Assembly: GCA_965153355.1 (NCBI GenBank)
Contig: OZ231128.1
Span: 47,430,001-47,494,000, forward strand
Source of the DNA: Flaccisagitta enflata
Lineage: Eukaryota; Chaetognatha; Sagittoidea; Aphragmophora
DNA length: 64,000 bases
Reading direction: 5' to 3'
The notes under the pieces were generated by a model. That model saw nothing but the letters and a program-made list of their open reading frames with translations, searched no databases and was not told where the DNA came from. Shown in pieces: positions 35,968-55,634 of the stretch. The position numbers and the translations under genes were made by a program. Each line of letters starts with the position of its first letter. The stretch's first letter is position 1.

Positions 35968-36652
35968 AGTCATCCAAGGATCGCACATGGTCAGCGGTAC
36001 CCGATGCCCTGCTCGGAGTGATAAGCTGAAGAAGTGGAGTAAGAGCAGGGCAGCGGCCGCAAAGGGCCGATATCCTGTAGGACACAGGGGTGAATTTCCT
36101 CACATCCATCCGTCCTGAGAGGTAGGGATGTGGAAGCTTCCATTTTGGTGGGTGTGATAGCTACTAATATTTGAACTACAAAGCGGAAGCGGAAGCGGTG
36201 GAAGCGGCACCAAAATCGACCGCTGAGAGGTCAAGATTTCGGCTCCAGAGGGCAGGTTTGAAGCATATTTCAGGCCAGAGAGGAATGAGAGACTGTAGAG
36301 GCCAGAAAAGCCAGAGAGGCCTGAAAGGGTTGATTTGTGGTCTTGGCTGGCTGATTTTGGTCTAAAGAGGGCTAATTTTGGGCATCTTTGGGCGTAAGGA
36401 GGCTGAATTTGGAACCAAGAGATATAATTTTGGACCTGTGAGAGGTGATATTAGGTCTAAGAGGGTTGATTCGGGTCTCATAGGACTAATTTCAGGCCTG
36501 AAAGAGCCAGATTTGGGCCTGAGTGGCCTGGGGGGGGACGGACGGACGGACAGATGGACAGAGAGACGGACGGACGGACGAACAGACGGACGTAAGGAAA
36601 TTCACCCGTGTCCTACAGGACATCAGCCCTTTTGCACCGCTGCCCAAAAAGG
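35968..36652 (+). mobile_element. B element variant with inverted ends
   Basis: The left side carries 'gatggtcagcggtacc'-type sequence, then GGGCAGCGGCCGC and 'ggccgatatcctgtaggacacagg' (36048-36090). The inverse of the last two recurs at 36600-36650, ending GCACCGCTGCCCAAAAAGG. The core (about 36230-36530) is a degenerate ~20-bp repeat of 'gaggctgattttgggcctaa' type, and a (GGAC)n run follows at 36537-36590. No coding capacity is seen. Confidence 0.6.
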
Positions 36653-39600
36653 AGGGTTTCGAAAAAAATCGAATATATTTGAATAAATAGTAGTAGCTAT
36701 ATTCTTCGCCCCCAAACGCGCCTGCAGCGGCAACCCTCGAGGGCCCTCAATACGATTACAAGGAATGATGCGTTATAAGGAGGGAGGATTTTTCCCTTGA
36801 TTCTTGCTTCTCGTTTTTCTCTCTCTTTCTCCCACCGAAGAGACCATAACTGTTTCCCGATGGGTTTTTGTTTTCACTTTTCTTCACATTTATTTTTTTT
36901 TTCTTCTCTCTTTCACTCTCAGTCTCTTTCATATTTCTCTCTCAGTAGTCTCAGTACCACTTCCTCTTCTTTTTCGTTTTCTTTTTCTTTTTTTTTTTTT
37001 TTTTTTATCTGCAGCAGTTTTTCTTCTCTCTTTTCATTCTTTCACTGCTAATTCAACATTTTTTTCTATTTGTTCTCAGTTCTAATCGTTTTCAATTTCT
37101 CCCCATTATCTTTCATTGTTTCCCAGTATTCCCTTTATTTTCTTTCTCATTTAATTTTTATGTCGCTACATTTCTAACTTAACAACATTTTTATGACATC
37201 TATTTTTACTTTTTTCATATTTACCTACCGGCATGTTTTCCCACTAACGCTTTTCTTTCTGCCTGTCTGTCCGTTGGTCGGTCTCTCCATCGGCTTGTAG
37301 AGTCAGGACACGCAGTTTTTTTTCATCCCTGCCCTTGCCCAATGATCATTACTGTTCCTGTCCATCCGCACGCTATTGCAAGCCTTGACCAGCGAATTTC
37401 TTCATAGAGATCAGATTGTTTGGTTTCAAGTTTCTTTCTCTATTCCCTTCTGTCTATCCTGTCCTTTTTTTAGCCCTATCTGAGTTTTTCTGCTTTCCAT
37501 TTTCTCACACGACTTCCACTTTTTTTTTTCTTTCACGGAAGGATTCGACGCTGCGTCAGAGGCAGCAGCAGTAACAGCATCACCGCACATCCGCAACTGC
37601 CAATCTTACGATCGTCGGCGAGAGAAGAAAAGAGGAAGAGGACGAGGAAGACGATGAGGAGGATGGGAGAGGAGGAAGGTGAATTTGGAGGAGGATGAGG
37701 AGGAAGTGAAGCAAGGGAGGATGAATGGAGGAGGAAGGGGAACCCGGAGAGGAGGGGGAAAGAATGAGAGAGAAGGAACTTTCTCTCCAAAGGAAAAAGA
37801 ATGAGAGTGAAAAAAAAGCTTCTCTTACGGAAGAAAGCGTGGAGTTGAACAGAGAAAGAAGGACGGGTTATTTTCTTTCTTTCTTCTCTAGGGATTTTTT
37901 GCGAGTCCCGAAGCGAAGGTAGCAACGATGAAGTGATTTTCTTTATTCTGTCTTTCTCTCTCCTTTTGACTCGTCTCGTCGCTCCACGGTCGCTCTCCAA
38001 ACCTGAAGAGCTTTTCTCTCGCATCCCATTGTAATCTCTCCGGGATACTTTTCCTCGTCCTATGATGGCTCGGCGAACGTGTATTTCTTGGGGTCGGAAA
38101 GAAAACATCTTTTTGACTGCTTTCCTCTCTCTTTCTCGAAACAGTCTTGGAGTTATGAAGTGGAAACAACACGTGCGCTGTGACCCTGTGACGGTTTTTT
38201 TTGAAAATTGTATTTGGATAAGAGCACTGGAACAGTCTTACGCACTGGATTATATCTCGCGCCGTAAACTCTTTTATCTTTATTTACTTCCGGCTTGAAT
38301 TGAAATTTAATTGCTCTGGAAATTACGTTCGCTCATCGACACGAAGGAATTCAGGAATATTTCAAGTCTCACTAGATCGATCACTACTTTTCTGATCTCC
38401 TTATTTACTCCAAACCAAAGGAAGTAACGCTTAAAAAGTAAACAACGGCAGTCTTCACCCGGAATTCTCACAGCAGATGTGAGTTTTCAATCAATCGCCT
38501 TCAAACTGGATTTAAATTTTCGTTTTTAATTCCAATTCCAATCTCGTTCTTACTAAAAGTAATGAAATTGTCCGATTTTTTCCTCCCCCTTCCGCTCCTA
38601 ACTCGAAAATCAAGTCTTACACTCTTAAACTCACAAATAGAAATCAAAGTCGCCTAATTCTTAATCCCTCTTTTTGAAAAAGAAGTTTACTTCGGTTTCC
38701 TGTTAATAGAATTTGCAGAAATCGATCACAACCAAAAGTGAAGATCGATTTTTTCGTCGGTGAAAGTTCGTTTTTTTATGGCGATTCCGCGTTCAGTTGC
38801 CATTGATCAATCTCTACATCTGCATGTCAGTATTGTTCTATCCCGTGTCTGACTAAGTTTGTAATCTAAGGAGCAAAACTCATCTTTGGTTGTCTGGGTT
38901 TGAATTTTTGATCACGATGGTCCGTCTGGAAGTCCTGTCCGACTAGTTCTCTTCATTCGAAGGGATATCAGGTTTCGAGAAACGAGCACTGGGAGAAAAA
39001 AGAACTAAGAGTAAGATGAGAGCAAAGTGCTGGGGGCCGAGGAGGGGCAATATATCCGAGGCGGAGAGGGGGTTGGGAAAGATGCGGTTTGTCCGTCGAG
39101 ATCTCTTGCTAACTGCATTCGCGCCTTGGATTTTATTTTCCTGGATTACCGCGCTGATCGATAGTAGCAGCTTGGCAAATTGCTTGGATTCTGCAAATTG
39201 CTTGGTTGACGCCTTTCATTTTGGGTTTTGTGAACCACGTTGCCAATAAGAAGAAAAAAAACTTCGTTTAACGATTCTCGCTTCCTTAACGTTAAACATT
39301 CAACTCGAACGAACGAATTTCCAGATGTGAACGGCATTGAAAACTGAAAACTTTTTTGGCCGAAATCATCTGTAAAATCCAACCGACTGCACACTATGTA
39401 GTTGGTTTGTGAGCTCTGTTTGGTCGGCTGATTCGTCTGTCTGTTTTCCGGTCGGCCGTTGGGGGAGGGGGTGAGTAAGAACTAGCAATCAATCAATCTG
39501 TCAGTCTGCTGCTGAGCCTGAGCAGCGCCTGACCGGTTTTCTGTCAGATTTAATGAAAGTTTAGACCAGAGACATGTCAAATATCAGATGTATTTACTAA
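36653..39600. other. Mostly unique sequence, no supported gene
   Basis: A T/C-rich stretch lies at about 36800-37100. A HINE-like remnant sits at about 37262-37385 (GTCCGTTGGTCGG, 'cctgtccatccgcacg', GCAAGCCTTG). A purine-rich stretch lies at 37610-37800, with another (GTCG/GTCC)-like remnant near 39420-39470. Open frames at 37533-38108 (minus) and 39016-39249 (plus) have no domain, signal or splice support. Confidence 0.4.
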
Positions 39601-42490
39601 CTTTTGGTCTGAAGCAAGACTCCATCGTTTGTTTTCCTTCCGAGTAAAAATTTTAGTTTATGAAAAAGCAAAAGTCCACAACTGATTTTTTTTCTTTTTC
39701 GTTTTTCTTTTTTTCCTTTTCTCTTAAAAGTGAGTGAACGAACGGGCGGAGAAGGTTGAGAAAAGATTATTAGTTCAGCCGAAGCTTTTGTCAACAAATG
39801 GTATAACTCAGAGGGTCTAACGGCGAGAAGTTCTGGAGAGCCAAAGCAGGAAAAAACTCCAGAAAATAAATATATATATATAAGAACAATGGCATCCTTT
39901 TTTTTCAAACTTCATCTCGTGAGGGGAAACAAGGCCACTCCCTTTTAATGCAAAAGCGATACAGGCTAACAATTCTATTCTGCTGCACCATATGATTTAT
40001 CAAGACATGAGTAAGATTCCACATCTTCTGGAGAAACGGATAATTTCCCAAATCTCACTTAATGGAGCTCATTTTAAAGTTCCGAATTTAATTGGCAATA
40101 GAAAAACCGCCCCTTTTCATTTACTAGCTCGACATTCATCACCTTGGTGAAATACTACAATGTAAACTTAGCCGCCCTATCGTTTTTTGGCTTTTTCTCA
40201 TTCCCTCTCTCCGCCTTCCTCATTCTTGATTGAAAAGAATTATAGAATTGTTTAAAAATGTGTCCTCCCATTTTAACAGGTTGCCTGGTCCACCGGTTTC
40301 TTCAGATTCTTCCGCTCTTAAAGTAAACTTCTTAAGAATTGCACTGATTAAACAGTGAAGTGAGTCATGCGCTCTCATACATTTGACGCATTTACCCAGT
40401 ATATGCTCAGGGCTGTCTTTTTACTAGGAGCCAAGGATGCATCGTTCTAAGACTCTTCCCCCTTGTTCTTTAATGTTTGAAAAAGAGAATCTGCCGTGTA
40501 ATCGCCATCTCTTTTTAGTCATTTTTTTCCCTTCCCTTTAGTGTCGTGGTATTTCGGGCAATTTGTTCTCTCCTTTTAAATATCCTTCCTCTTTTTCACT
40601 TTTTAACAGCGCTTTTTGGTCCTTCGCTCCAAAATCACGGATCAGATATTCCGTCTGCCATCGCCAACTTGTCATTGGAATTTTAACTTTTCATCCTTTT
40701 ACCTTAGCTCTTGTCCCCTTCGCTAATTTGTCCCCCTTGCTCCTTCCCCCCACCAGACTTTTTCTCTTATTTTTCCACCTCTTCACTTTGCCATCGACAT
40801 TGTCAAGTTACTTTCGAGAGGCCTCTTTGGAACTTTTTTGTGGAAAAAAAGAGGGAGACAATATTTGTCTTTCACACTTTCCACTCTTTTGATTTTTTCG
40901 AGTTTTTACTGCAGATTTGCCAAATAACTTTCCCCTGTTTGTGCGCCTCTTCTTCCTGAGGAAAAGGTTGCTGAGAGAGGTGGCTCTTGAGTGGCCTCGA
41001 GTCTGCTGCTTTGTTTGCGGATTGAGTCTGAAGGAAAAATTTGCTAGGAAGAATCTGGCGAAACTGGTTAAAAAATTTAGGAATATTCTAGAAAAAAAAG
41101 TGGTTTGTTGTGAAACGTTTTATCGTGTATACTGCAGTTATACTCCTTTATCTAATTATCTTTATGGACAGGTGATATGTATTCTGGATAATGTTGGGAT
41201 GAGAACGTATCTGTTTTTGCAAGATGTTTAATAAAAACACAGATGCATAAAAATCAAAACAAACGTAGATTGGGCTACTTCTAAACGCGTTCTCTCCGCC
41301 TAGATGAAAAATAAACGAATGGTAATAAAAAATTTTCCCCCTCGAGAGTAAGAAGTTGAAGAGTCTGCAGAATTCACCAAAAAGAAGAACACATAAAATC
41401 TTTTTCTTTCTCTTTTAACTTTTTTCTCTTACTTAAGATATCGCGCCATGATGCTCGACCTCTTATTTCGACAGGCTTTTTTTTTTTTAAGAAAGAGAAA
41501 ACGCAAGAGAAGAAAGATTTCTCCCATCAACATTCTTCATTTTCTGCTAAAATTTCCTCGACATTCAGTTATCAAACTTTTATCTTTCATCAGATGAGGA
41601 GTGATGTTGTTGGCCTTTCAATACAGAGATTTTCGAAAGAAAAAGAAACTCATTAGTGATGCCTCCTATCGAGCGCGCGTTTTCGTCGAGATTTTCTCAG
41701 GCTTGAATGTGTGTAATTGGACGCTTCTTCAAAAATCTATCTTTGTTCATTTGTTCAGAACTTCAGTTTTTGTGTTCTTCTTTTCGCTGTCTTCCCTCTT
41801 AATATGCCCTTTATCGATTTTTGTTTTGTCTCACATTTTTCTTTGCTTCTGGATGATGGATGTCAGCAAATGTGCTTGGAGGATGTGGTCCGATGCCTCG
41901 AGCTCTGGTCGACTCGATATTTTTAAGATGTATGTGGAGGGTTGGGCGTCGGGTATGTCGAGTGGACAGAAACTATTAGTGACTATTTAGGATACCCTAC
42001 AGTTGACTCTCGAAGTTTCTTTTGACAGTATTTTCAGTCTCATCCGCATTTTTATGCCTTGTTACGACTCTTTAGCCCTTGTCTTTTTGTTTGCTTTTGA
42101 TTCTTAATTCTCGTTCTCATCTTCTTCGACTTGTTTCCACATTCTTTCATCTCTCTTCAAAATCGATAAATGGTCTCACGAGAGGCGAGCTCTCAAATGA
42201 CGGCTAGAATGACGACTCAGATCAAATGACTGAAATGACAAGTTTCGTGTTTCCATCTTTGCATAGAAACCATCGCGATGGCTCAAGAACAAAGTTTAAT
42301 GAGGACTTCAAGATGCGACCTCACTACATTGAGAATTTGATTGATCACATTTGAGTTTGAATGAATTTGTCAAAAGATTGATTGGGCTAAACTTTCTCTG
42401 TGACGGTCCAACGGCCAGACGGGCGGACAGCTCTGGACATGCCCGAGAGAGGGCGATTGGAAACTTAACCTGAATAAAATCTCTTAAGAA
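39601..42490. other. Unique sequence upstream of the latrophilin-like gene
   Basis: T-rich sequence with several short plus-strand frames (for example 40563-40892, 40917-41231, 41601-41990). None has a recognisable domain, and I see no phase-consistent splice joining them. Untranslated leader exons or regulatory DNA of the downstream gene could be here, but nothing in the sequence proves it. Confidence 0.35.
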
Positions 42491-42611
42491 ACAAGGCCAA
42501 GTAGGCCAACAAGGTGCGACGTGTGGATCGTCGAAAGAATGCTTTACCGACCGACCAACCGACCGACCGACCAACGGACACAGCTAGTTATAGGGGTGCT
42601 TTGTCGCACCT
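42491..42611 (-). mobile_element. HINE-like element, GGTGC hairpin subtype
   Basis: Left tail ACAAGGCCAAGTAGGCCAAC and AAGGTGCGACGTGTGGATCG, a core ACCGACCGACCAACC, then 'agttataggggtgctttgtcgcacct' ending in A residues. The hairpin arms are GGTGC and GCACC. The copy at 54122-54240 is the same element in the opposite orientation. Confidence 0.65.
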
Positions 42612-43251
42612 AAAAAGAGCACGCACATGCAAGTACATCTTCACAACGTTTACTATTTTCGTTTCGTCGTTTGATTCGGAAATTCTCCAGTTTGTCTGGT
42701 TTGTCTCGATGATGAAAGAACATTTTCATTATTTTATTCTCCATTTCTTTCTCCACAGATTCTACATATTTCCCCCCGCGAGAAACTCTTAAAATGACAA
42801 TTACCGTTGCGAAACGAAAATAACAAAAATGATGACAAAAACGCGCAACGAAAATCCCAATGGTTTGAGCTTCGACGTTTTCGTTTCGCTACATCACCTT
42901 TCTTCCCGGCGCCAACACTGCTTAACGAAAACGATGACGACGTCGACGTCATTTTGATCGTCTTTTTTGCAACCTGCCCACGCATATTCTCGTTGTTCGC
43001 GATAACAATCAAACCCCACGCGGAGTGACGCCCTCTCTCTACAATTAGGATTACATTTTTACACTTCTGCTCTCTGAATGAATAAAAGAAAAATGTCCAG
43101 ATAAAAGTATCAAACTTATGGACTCCTAAATACTCTCCGGCATAATTACCATGACTTAAGGGGGCGCTTACTTAAACAACCGCAACGCTAATGCTCGCGG
43201 AGTGATACTTACATTTATTTGCATCATTATCATCATAACAAACCAAAAAAA

Positions 43252-50036
<6,785 letters not shown>

Positions 50037-50810
50037 GTAAAGCGAGTTGTGTTTGACTGTCTTCATTCTGTAAATGCGTCTTGAAGATAAGTGAACCACC
50101 AACCGACATTCGTTGTCTTCATCACTACCTCATGTTGAAATGTAAAATTTATGCATTAAAAATTTATGCATTGAAGTTCACATTTCTCTGTGTCAACCAC
50201 TTTTAAAATCACTGATCAAGTCAAAAGGAAAGAATGTTTTAACGTTATATGTCAGTTCTCTACTTTTCTCTTTGTGACGTCATTTTTTGATTATGCAAAA
50301 TTAAAGTAAATGAAAAAAGCTCAGTTCTAGACGCATCGCCGATTTTCATGCGTGTTCGGGGCTTTATTGCGTAGTATTATCGGTTTCATTGAAGCCGCGC
50401 GCGCAAGATAACGCTTTAGCGCGACGGGAAATAATCACTTCCCCGCAAATGGATGAAATTTGATTCAACTACTAAGCTGATAAGCGCAGATGCCACATGA
50501 CCGTTATGTATTTAATTCGCAGCGAATAATGAAAAAGTTTTAAAAGCGTTGTTGGCAATTTCCACAATAAACTAGACTGGCGGAAATCAGGCGACGGAAT
50601 TCGTTAACATTGATAAAAATGTCATAATTTTATAATGGTCGCACCTAATAGCTTGAAATTTGAGCCCTGTACTTAGAATTTGATACTCTTTTATATCAGA
50701 TAAAAAAAATTAATGCGGATAGATCAACGATTTCCTACTATGGAAGTTTTTTTTCCTGTTGTTGTTGTTGTCTTTGTGTGTTGTTGTGGGTTGTTGTGGG
50801 TTGTTGTGGG

Positions 50811-50899
<89 letters not shown>

Positions 50900-51204
50900 A
50901 TTGTTGTTGTTATATGTATTTACATATGGGTAATACCCAAATGAATTTTATTTTCTCATCTAACTCACCACATGTGCAATGACTTTGAAGCAATGTTTCG
51001 TTGTTATTGTTGTTGTTTTTGTTCTGCCATGAGATAATAACCCCTACATTCTTTCATCATCACATCATCATTTCTGCATCATCACCTCATCCGTCATCAC
51101 TCTGTCATCACCTCTTCAGGCTGTCATCGCTTAATCATCACTCAACCACTGACATACGGCAACAACGGCTCATTTCCGCTTCTCATGTTTCAACATGGTC
51201 TTTT
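50037..51204. repeat. No exon seen; (GTT)n microsatellite
   Basis: The downstream flank of the last recognised latrophilin-like exon. An in-frame stop occurs at 50082 if the intron is retained. A (GTT)n of about 100 bp lies at 50812-50910 with a degenerate leader from 50757. No GPS or transmembrane-coding exon was found. Confidence 0.6.
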
Positions 51205-51420
51205 TAGTTGCGGACACGCAACTCTATAAGAGGTTTTGTCCGTCCGGTCCATCCGTTGGTCCATCCGTTGGAAGCGGTCTTCGAGTTGAAAAGTGGGGAC
51301 ATGAGCGGTTTAGATAGTTTTTGTGTACGTTTGAGTATTGGGAGTGGGTTGGGGTGTGGATAGGGGTTGGATGCCCCTGCCCACCCATCCGCAACGATAT
51401 TGTGACCCCGCGTCACTTGT
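51205..51420 (+). mobile_element. HINE-like element, subtype 2
   Basis: The hairpin AGTTGCGGACACGCAACT (51206-51223) is preceded by T residues. It is followed by CTATAAGAGG, a (GTCCATCC) core, 'cgagttgaaaagtg', 'gcccctgcccacccatccgc' and AACGATATTGTGACCCCGCG, ending CACTTGT. Confidence 0.75.
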
Positions 51421-52974
51421 TCTTAACCTTCCGCCTGCTCCCTTTTTTACCAAATCATATGAAGTACTTTTATCATGGCCGATTCTTAATTCTCAACCCC
51501 TCTCTGCCCCGAAAGTTGATCTCAATTTAAAGATTGAATATATGAAACTCTTTAAAATCGAAGATGGTGAATAAATCTACATGCAGGGGTGGTATTGCAA
51601 AATATATATTGAGATTTACGAATCACGATAGATATGCTGATAAAGAATTTGACCCGCCATACATATGATCACGACAATACTCAAATTAGTCAAATCAGTC
51701 ATACATCGACAGTGAATATCTCATCGGCGTCTTATAAAAAGTCTCATTGTCAAAAAAGAGACGACATTCAGTCATTATAAGTATCATTATATTTTCACCG
51801 TTTAATAACGAGTCTCATTGTCAGAATGGAGACGGTGGCAGCGATGATGGGAAGAAACAAACGCGATTCCACCCAAATGACGCTCTCCGTCAATGAATTC
51901 CATAGATTGCTCAACATCTCCGTTTAAATTGGTTTCTTTTAATTTTTCTTTTCAATTCAAGTTCAACTTATATAAATTAAATCCCTCACACTGGCTGAAA
52001 GAGTTAATCTCTCAGAGATTTGATCACGCGCTTTCCTGTAACATCCGATTTACATTTTTACTTTTTTTCAAATCCTTTCTTTTTATTGCTTTTCATTCTC
52101 TATTTTCTTTTTCAGCTTTCTCCTTTCACCCTAAAAATATGGACGAAAGCCAAAGATTTCTGCGTTGGAATTATCCAGAAAACTGTGAATTTACAATTTC
52201 TTTCTTTTAAATTTTTCAGTCTTTTTCACTCTCTCCATTTTTTTTCATTGATTTCAACAACATGATATTCGCAATTCTCTGCATTAATTTGAGGACGTGT
52301 TGAAAGGCTTTTCAAAAGGTTATTTTTTAACCACCCAAACTATTTTTTTTTTGAGGGGGGGGGGTCGTGGGCTATTTCATTGTGATACGCATCGACAAGA
52401 AATATGTCATTGAAAGTATCGTAAGTGTAATTGTGTGTGTACGTGATCGATTCAACAAAAGAGATATTAGTTTTGTTTTTTTTTAAAAATGTGCATTTAT
52501 TTCTTTGCATTTATTAATTTGCATAAATTCGCTGGGAAAAAAGGAGAATGTTACACGAATTTTGTTAATGCTTGCTTTCTCTTTCTTTATTTCTTCCTTT
52601 ATTTTTTTTCTCCTCCTTCTTGTTGATTTTTTTTCCTTTCAAAGTTGATGAGAATCTTTCAGTCTTTGTTTAGAAATCGGCAAAAAAAGAAGATCTGAGG
52701 TTTGAAACAATAAAAAGAGAAGAAAAAGAAGAGTTTAAAAAGAATTTAAAAAAAGCTGATCTTTTGAGTCTGTGAAAAAGTTCACCTGAAGCAGGGGCAG
52801 TGAAAAGAAAACAAAGTCAAAGGAGGCAATCAATGACTGACTAAAAAGAGAGACTAAGGCCTAAGGAGAGTAAATAAGAATAAAAAAGACATGAATAGGC
52901 CCACATCATCGCGTATACTATATGAACATCACCTCTAGGTGACTCACACGGCTGTTGCAGCATCCCATTGAAAA

Positions 52975-52976
<2 letters not shown>
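51421..52976. other. Intergenic, no supported gene
   Basis: Unique AT-rich sequence. A stretch at 52030-52260 preceded by 'ttctttttcag' has open frames in two phases but no recognisable domain and no clear donor. G run near 52360-52371. Confidence 0.4.

Positions 52977-53042
<66 letters not shown>
52977..53042. repeat. (GA)n microsatellite
   Basis: Pure AG/GA repeat of about 65 bp. Confidence 0.95.
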
Positions 53043-53044
<2 letters not shown>

Positions 53045-53169
53045 ACGTTATGATCAGTGCACATACTAGCACACGCAAAAATATTCATTTCAAACGATAA
53101 AGCCATAGGGCAGAGATGTGTTATGAATCGTGACGGACCGACTTACTGACCGGCTGCCCATCGGACGGA

Positions 53170-53745
53170 TAACTCTGGTTGGTCCACATGTTAAAGAGGA
53201 CCTCACTTAAATAATCATCTATCCTATTTCTGTGCAAGAAATATATGGGTTGAGTTTAAAACTAGAGTTGAATTAGGGGGTAGGGTGGAGTTTAGAGCTA
53301 GAGTTGAATTAGGGGGTAGGGTTGAGTTTAAGGTAAGGTTGAGTTTAATGGTAGAGTTGAGTTTAGGGTTAGAGTTGAGGGGTAGGGTTGAGTTGAGGGG
53401 TAGGGTTGAGTTAAAGAGTAGGGTTGAGTAGAAGGGTAGGGTTGAGTAAAAGGGGTAGGGCTGAGTTTAAGGGTAGGGTTAAGTTTAGGGGTTGGGTTGG
53501 GTTGAGTTTAAGGGTAGGGCAGGGTTGAGTTAAGGATGGGGAAGGGTAGAGTTTAGGGTGGGGTAGGGTTGGGTTTAGGTGTAGGGCTGAGTTTAGGCGT
53601 AGTGTTGAGTTTAGGGGTAGGGGTAGGGTTGGTAAAAGGGTAGGGTTAGTAAAAGGGTAGAGTTAAGTTAAAGGGAGGAGTTTAGAGTGTCGAATATAAA
53701 AGCCATAAAAAAGTGAGGTCCTCTTATAGTTATACATGTTTACCG
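53170..53745. mobile_element. TIR element with G-rich telomere-like core
   Basis: 'catgttaaagaggacctcactt' (53188) and its inverse 'aagtgaggtcctcttatag..catg' (53711-53738) flank a core of variable GGGTAGGGTTGAGTTTAGG units (about 53255-53670). The left flank also contains a GACGGACCGAC remnant. The right end resembles the CTCTTATAG segment of the HINE-like elements. No coding capacity is seen. Confidence 0.6.
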
Positions 53746-54121
53746 CCTGGTTTTATAGGGATCTGTTATGTGCATGACACATAATGACTTAATAAGTCAC
53801 AATGCCCTTTAAAAAAACAATCTAAGGAAAAAACAATTTTCCGGGCGATCAGCTCATCCGAGCTGAGGGATGATAATAAACATGATCAGTCTCTATCTCT
53901 TTTCTTCTTTTTCTTTCTTTCTGCGTAAATTCCACTAAAAAACAGTTGAGCGAAAACACGTCTGCAGAACATCAACGAGCTGAGGGACCTAACTTACAAC
54001 ATTGTAAGCCCTGGATGCGTCATCAAAAAACAGCATCTGAGTTGCGCTTAGCCAGTTGTCTCTTAGGTTTTCAGTCATCCATTCATAGCTTCATTCATCC
54101 ATTCATTCATTACCTCATTTT
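53746..54121. other. Intergenic, no gene seen
   Basis: Unique sequence with a short ATTC-rich stretch at about 54080-54115. Confidence 0.45.
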
Positions 54122-54240
54122 TAGGTGCGTAAAAGCACCTCTATAACTGGCTATGTCCGTCGGTTGGTTGGTTAGTTGATTGGTCGGGTAACGCATTCGT
54201 TTGACGATCCACACGGCGCACCTTATTGGCCTACTTGGCC
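54122..54240 (+). mobile_element. HINE-like element, GGTGC hairpin subtype
   Basis: TTTTTAGGTGCGTAAAAGCACCT hairpin end, CTATAACTGGCTATGTCC, a (GTTG) core, 'gacgatccacacggcgcacc' and the tail TTGGCCTACTTGGCC. It matches 42491-42611 inversely over its whole length. Confidence 0.65.
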
Positions 54241-54354
54241 ATCTGATAGTGTCATTCACTCATTAGTCTTTTTGTTATATTCATTCATTTCTTAGTTCAA
54301 ACGTTCATTGATGTTTTCTTTTCTTCCCCCTTTCTGTTTTTCTATCTTTTCTAT

Positions 54355-54358
54355 CTTT

Positions 54359-54419
<61 letters not shown>

Positions 54420-54420
54420 T
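54355..54420. repeat. (CTTT)n microsatellite
   Basis: About fifteen CTTT units. Confidence 0.95.
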
Positions 54421-54649
54421 TTTTTTGATTGAATATATATTGTCACGTTATACCTGGGCAAAATTTTGTGTTCGTTGTAAATGTAAACGATTATAGGTTA
54501 AAATAGATAATAGATTAATGTCCAAAGTTCAACTCTTATTAGAAATAAAAACATAGATATAACTGAATGAATTAATATGCCAAGAGAATTTGAGGATTAT
54601 AGGCACGGTTTGTTTTCGGGGACGGCCTTTGAAGTCGAAAGTGACTTTT

Positions 54650-55378
54650 TAGTTGCGGACACGCAACTCTATAAAAGGCTTTGTCCGTCCGTCCGTCCGT
54701 TGGTCCGTCCGTGATGATCGAGTTGAACCATGTGAAAACGCGCATTTTTGAGACTGCCGTTGTGATTGTCTATGTGTGTGAATGTGTGTTGGGTGGGTGT
54801 GGATGGGGGTTGCATGCCCCTGCCCACCCGTCCGCAACGATATTGTGAACCCGTGTCACTTGTTAAGTGCGATATGGCACCTCAACAAGAGGCGCTGTCG
54901 GTCGGTCGGTTGGTCGGTCGGTTGGTTGGTAGAATCGGTCGGTCATGCTCAAGTGAAAAATAGCAAAAAACGTTCGAAATCACTAGAAAACTCATCTTGT
55001 TTATCATTCGTCATTTATGCCTTTCATGTTCCTCGTTTCTGTCACTATCATATTCAGCTAGGTCTGAAAGGGCTTGAGATAGGCCCCAAAGATGATATAG
55101 ATTTTAGAAAGATTTATAACGCCTGTGCATCTGGCCTTGTTTCGCGGACTGGCGACTATAACTAAAAATGGCTTAGTCTGTCTGTCCATCTGTCCGTTCC
55201 GTTGATGGGTTGGATCATTGGTCCTTTACGCTCGAGTTGGATAGAGTGAGTGTGCATGTAATTTGTAAGTGTTGTTGCTGGTGGGGGTGTAGAGAGGGAG
55301 GTTGAGGGGAAAGGGGGGGGGGTGCACGCCCCTGCCCACCCGTCCGCAACAATATTATAACCCTGCGTTACTTGTTCT
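54650..55378 (+). mobile_element. Three HINE-like copies head to tail
   Basis: Copy 1 (54650-54864) has the hairpin AGTTGCGGACACGCAACT and a subtype-2 tail. Copy 2 (54865-55142) starts at the TGTT end of copy 1 with a degenerate AGTGCGATATGGCACCT hairpin and a (GTCG)n core, and ends GCATCTGGCCTTGTTT. Copy 3 (about 55142-55378) starts in that T run with TCGCGGACTGGCGACT and ends with a subtype-2 tail. All three have the same orientation and no spacer. Confidence 0.7.
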
Positions 55379-55448
55379 TCATTATCTATTTCATTATCGA
55401 GCTGTCCTTACCTTTTTCTTACATTTCGTTCGTCTTTTCGTTCGTTTG

Positions 55449-55450
55449 AA

Positions 55451-55521
<71 letters not shown>

Positions 55522-55625
55522 TCAGTCTTTCTTTCTTTCTTTCTTTCTTTCTTTTTGTTTCTTTGTTTCTTTGTTTCTTTGTTTCTTTGATTCTTTGTTT
55601 CTTTCTTTCTTGTTTCTTTCTTGTC
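55449..55625. repeat. (CTTT)n microsatellite
   Basis: (CTTT)n with one AG interruption near 55524, becoming (GTTTCTTT)n at about 55553-55600. Confidence 0.95.
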
Positions 55626-55634
55626 CCTATAACG

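Noticed and set aside
37533-38172. 191-codon minus-strand frame
   Set aside because: Low-complexity Ser/Leu/Phe and basic composition, no recognisable domain, no splice partner.
52020-52265. Candidate exon after TTCTTTTTCAG
   Set aside because: Neither open phase resembles GAIN, GPS or seven-helix sequence, and no good donor follows.
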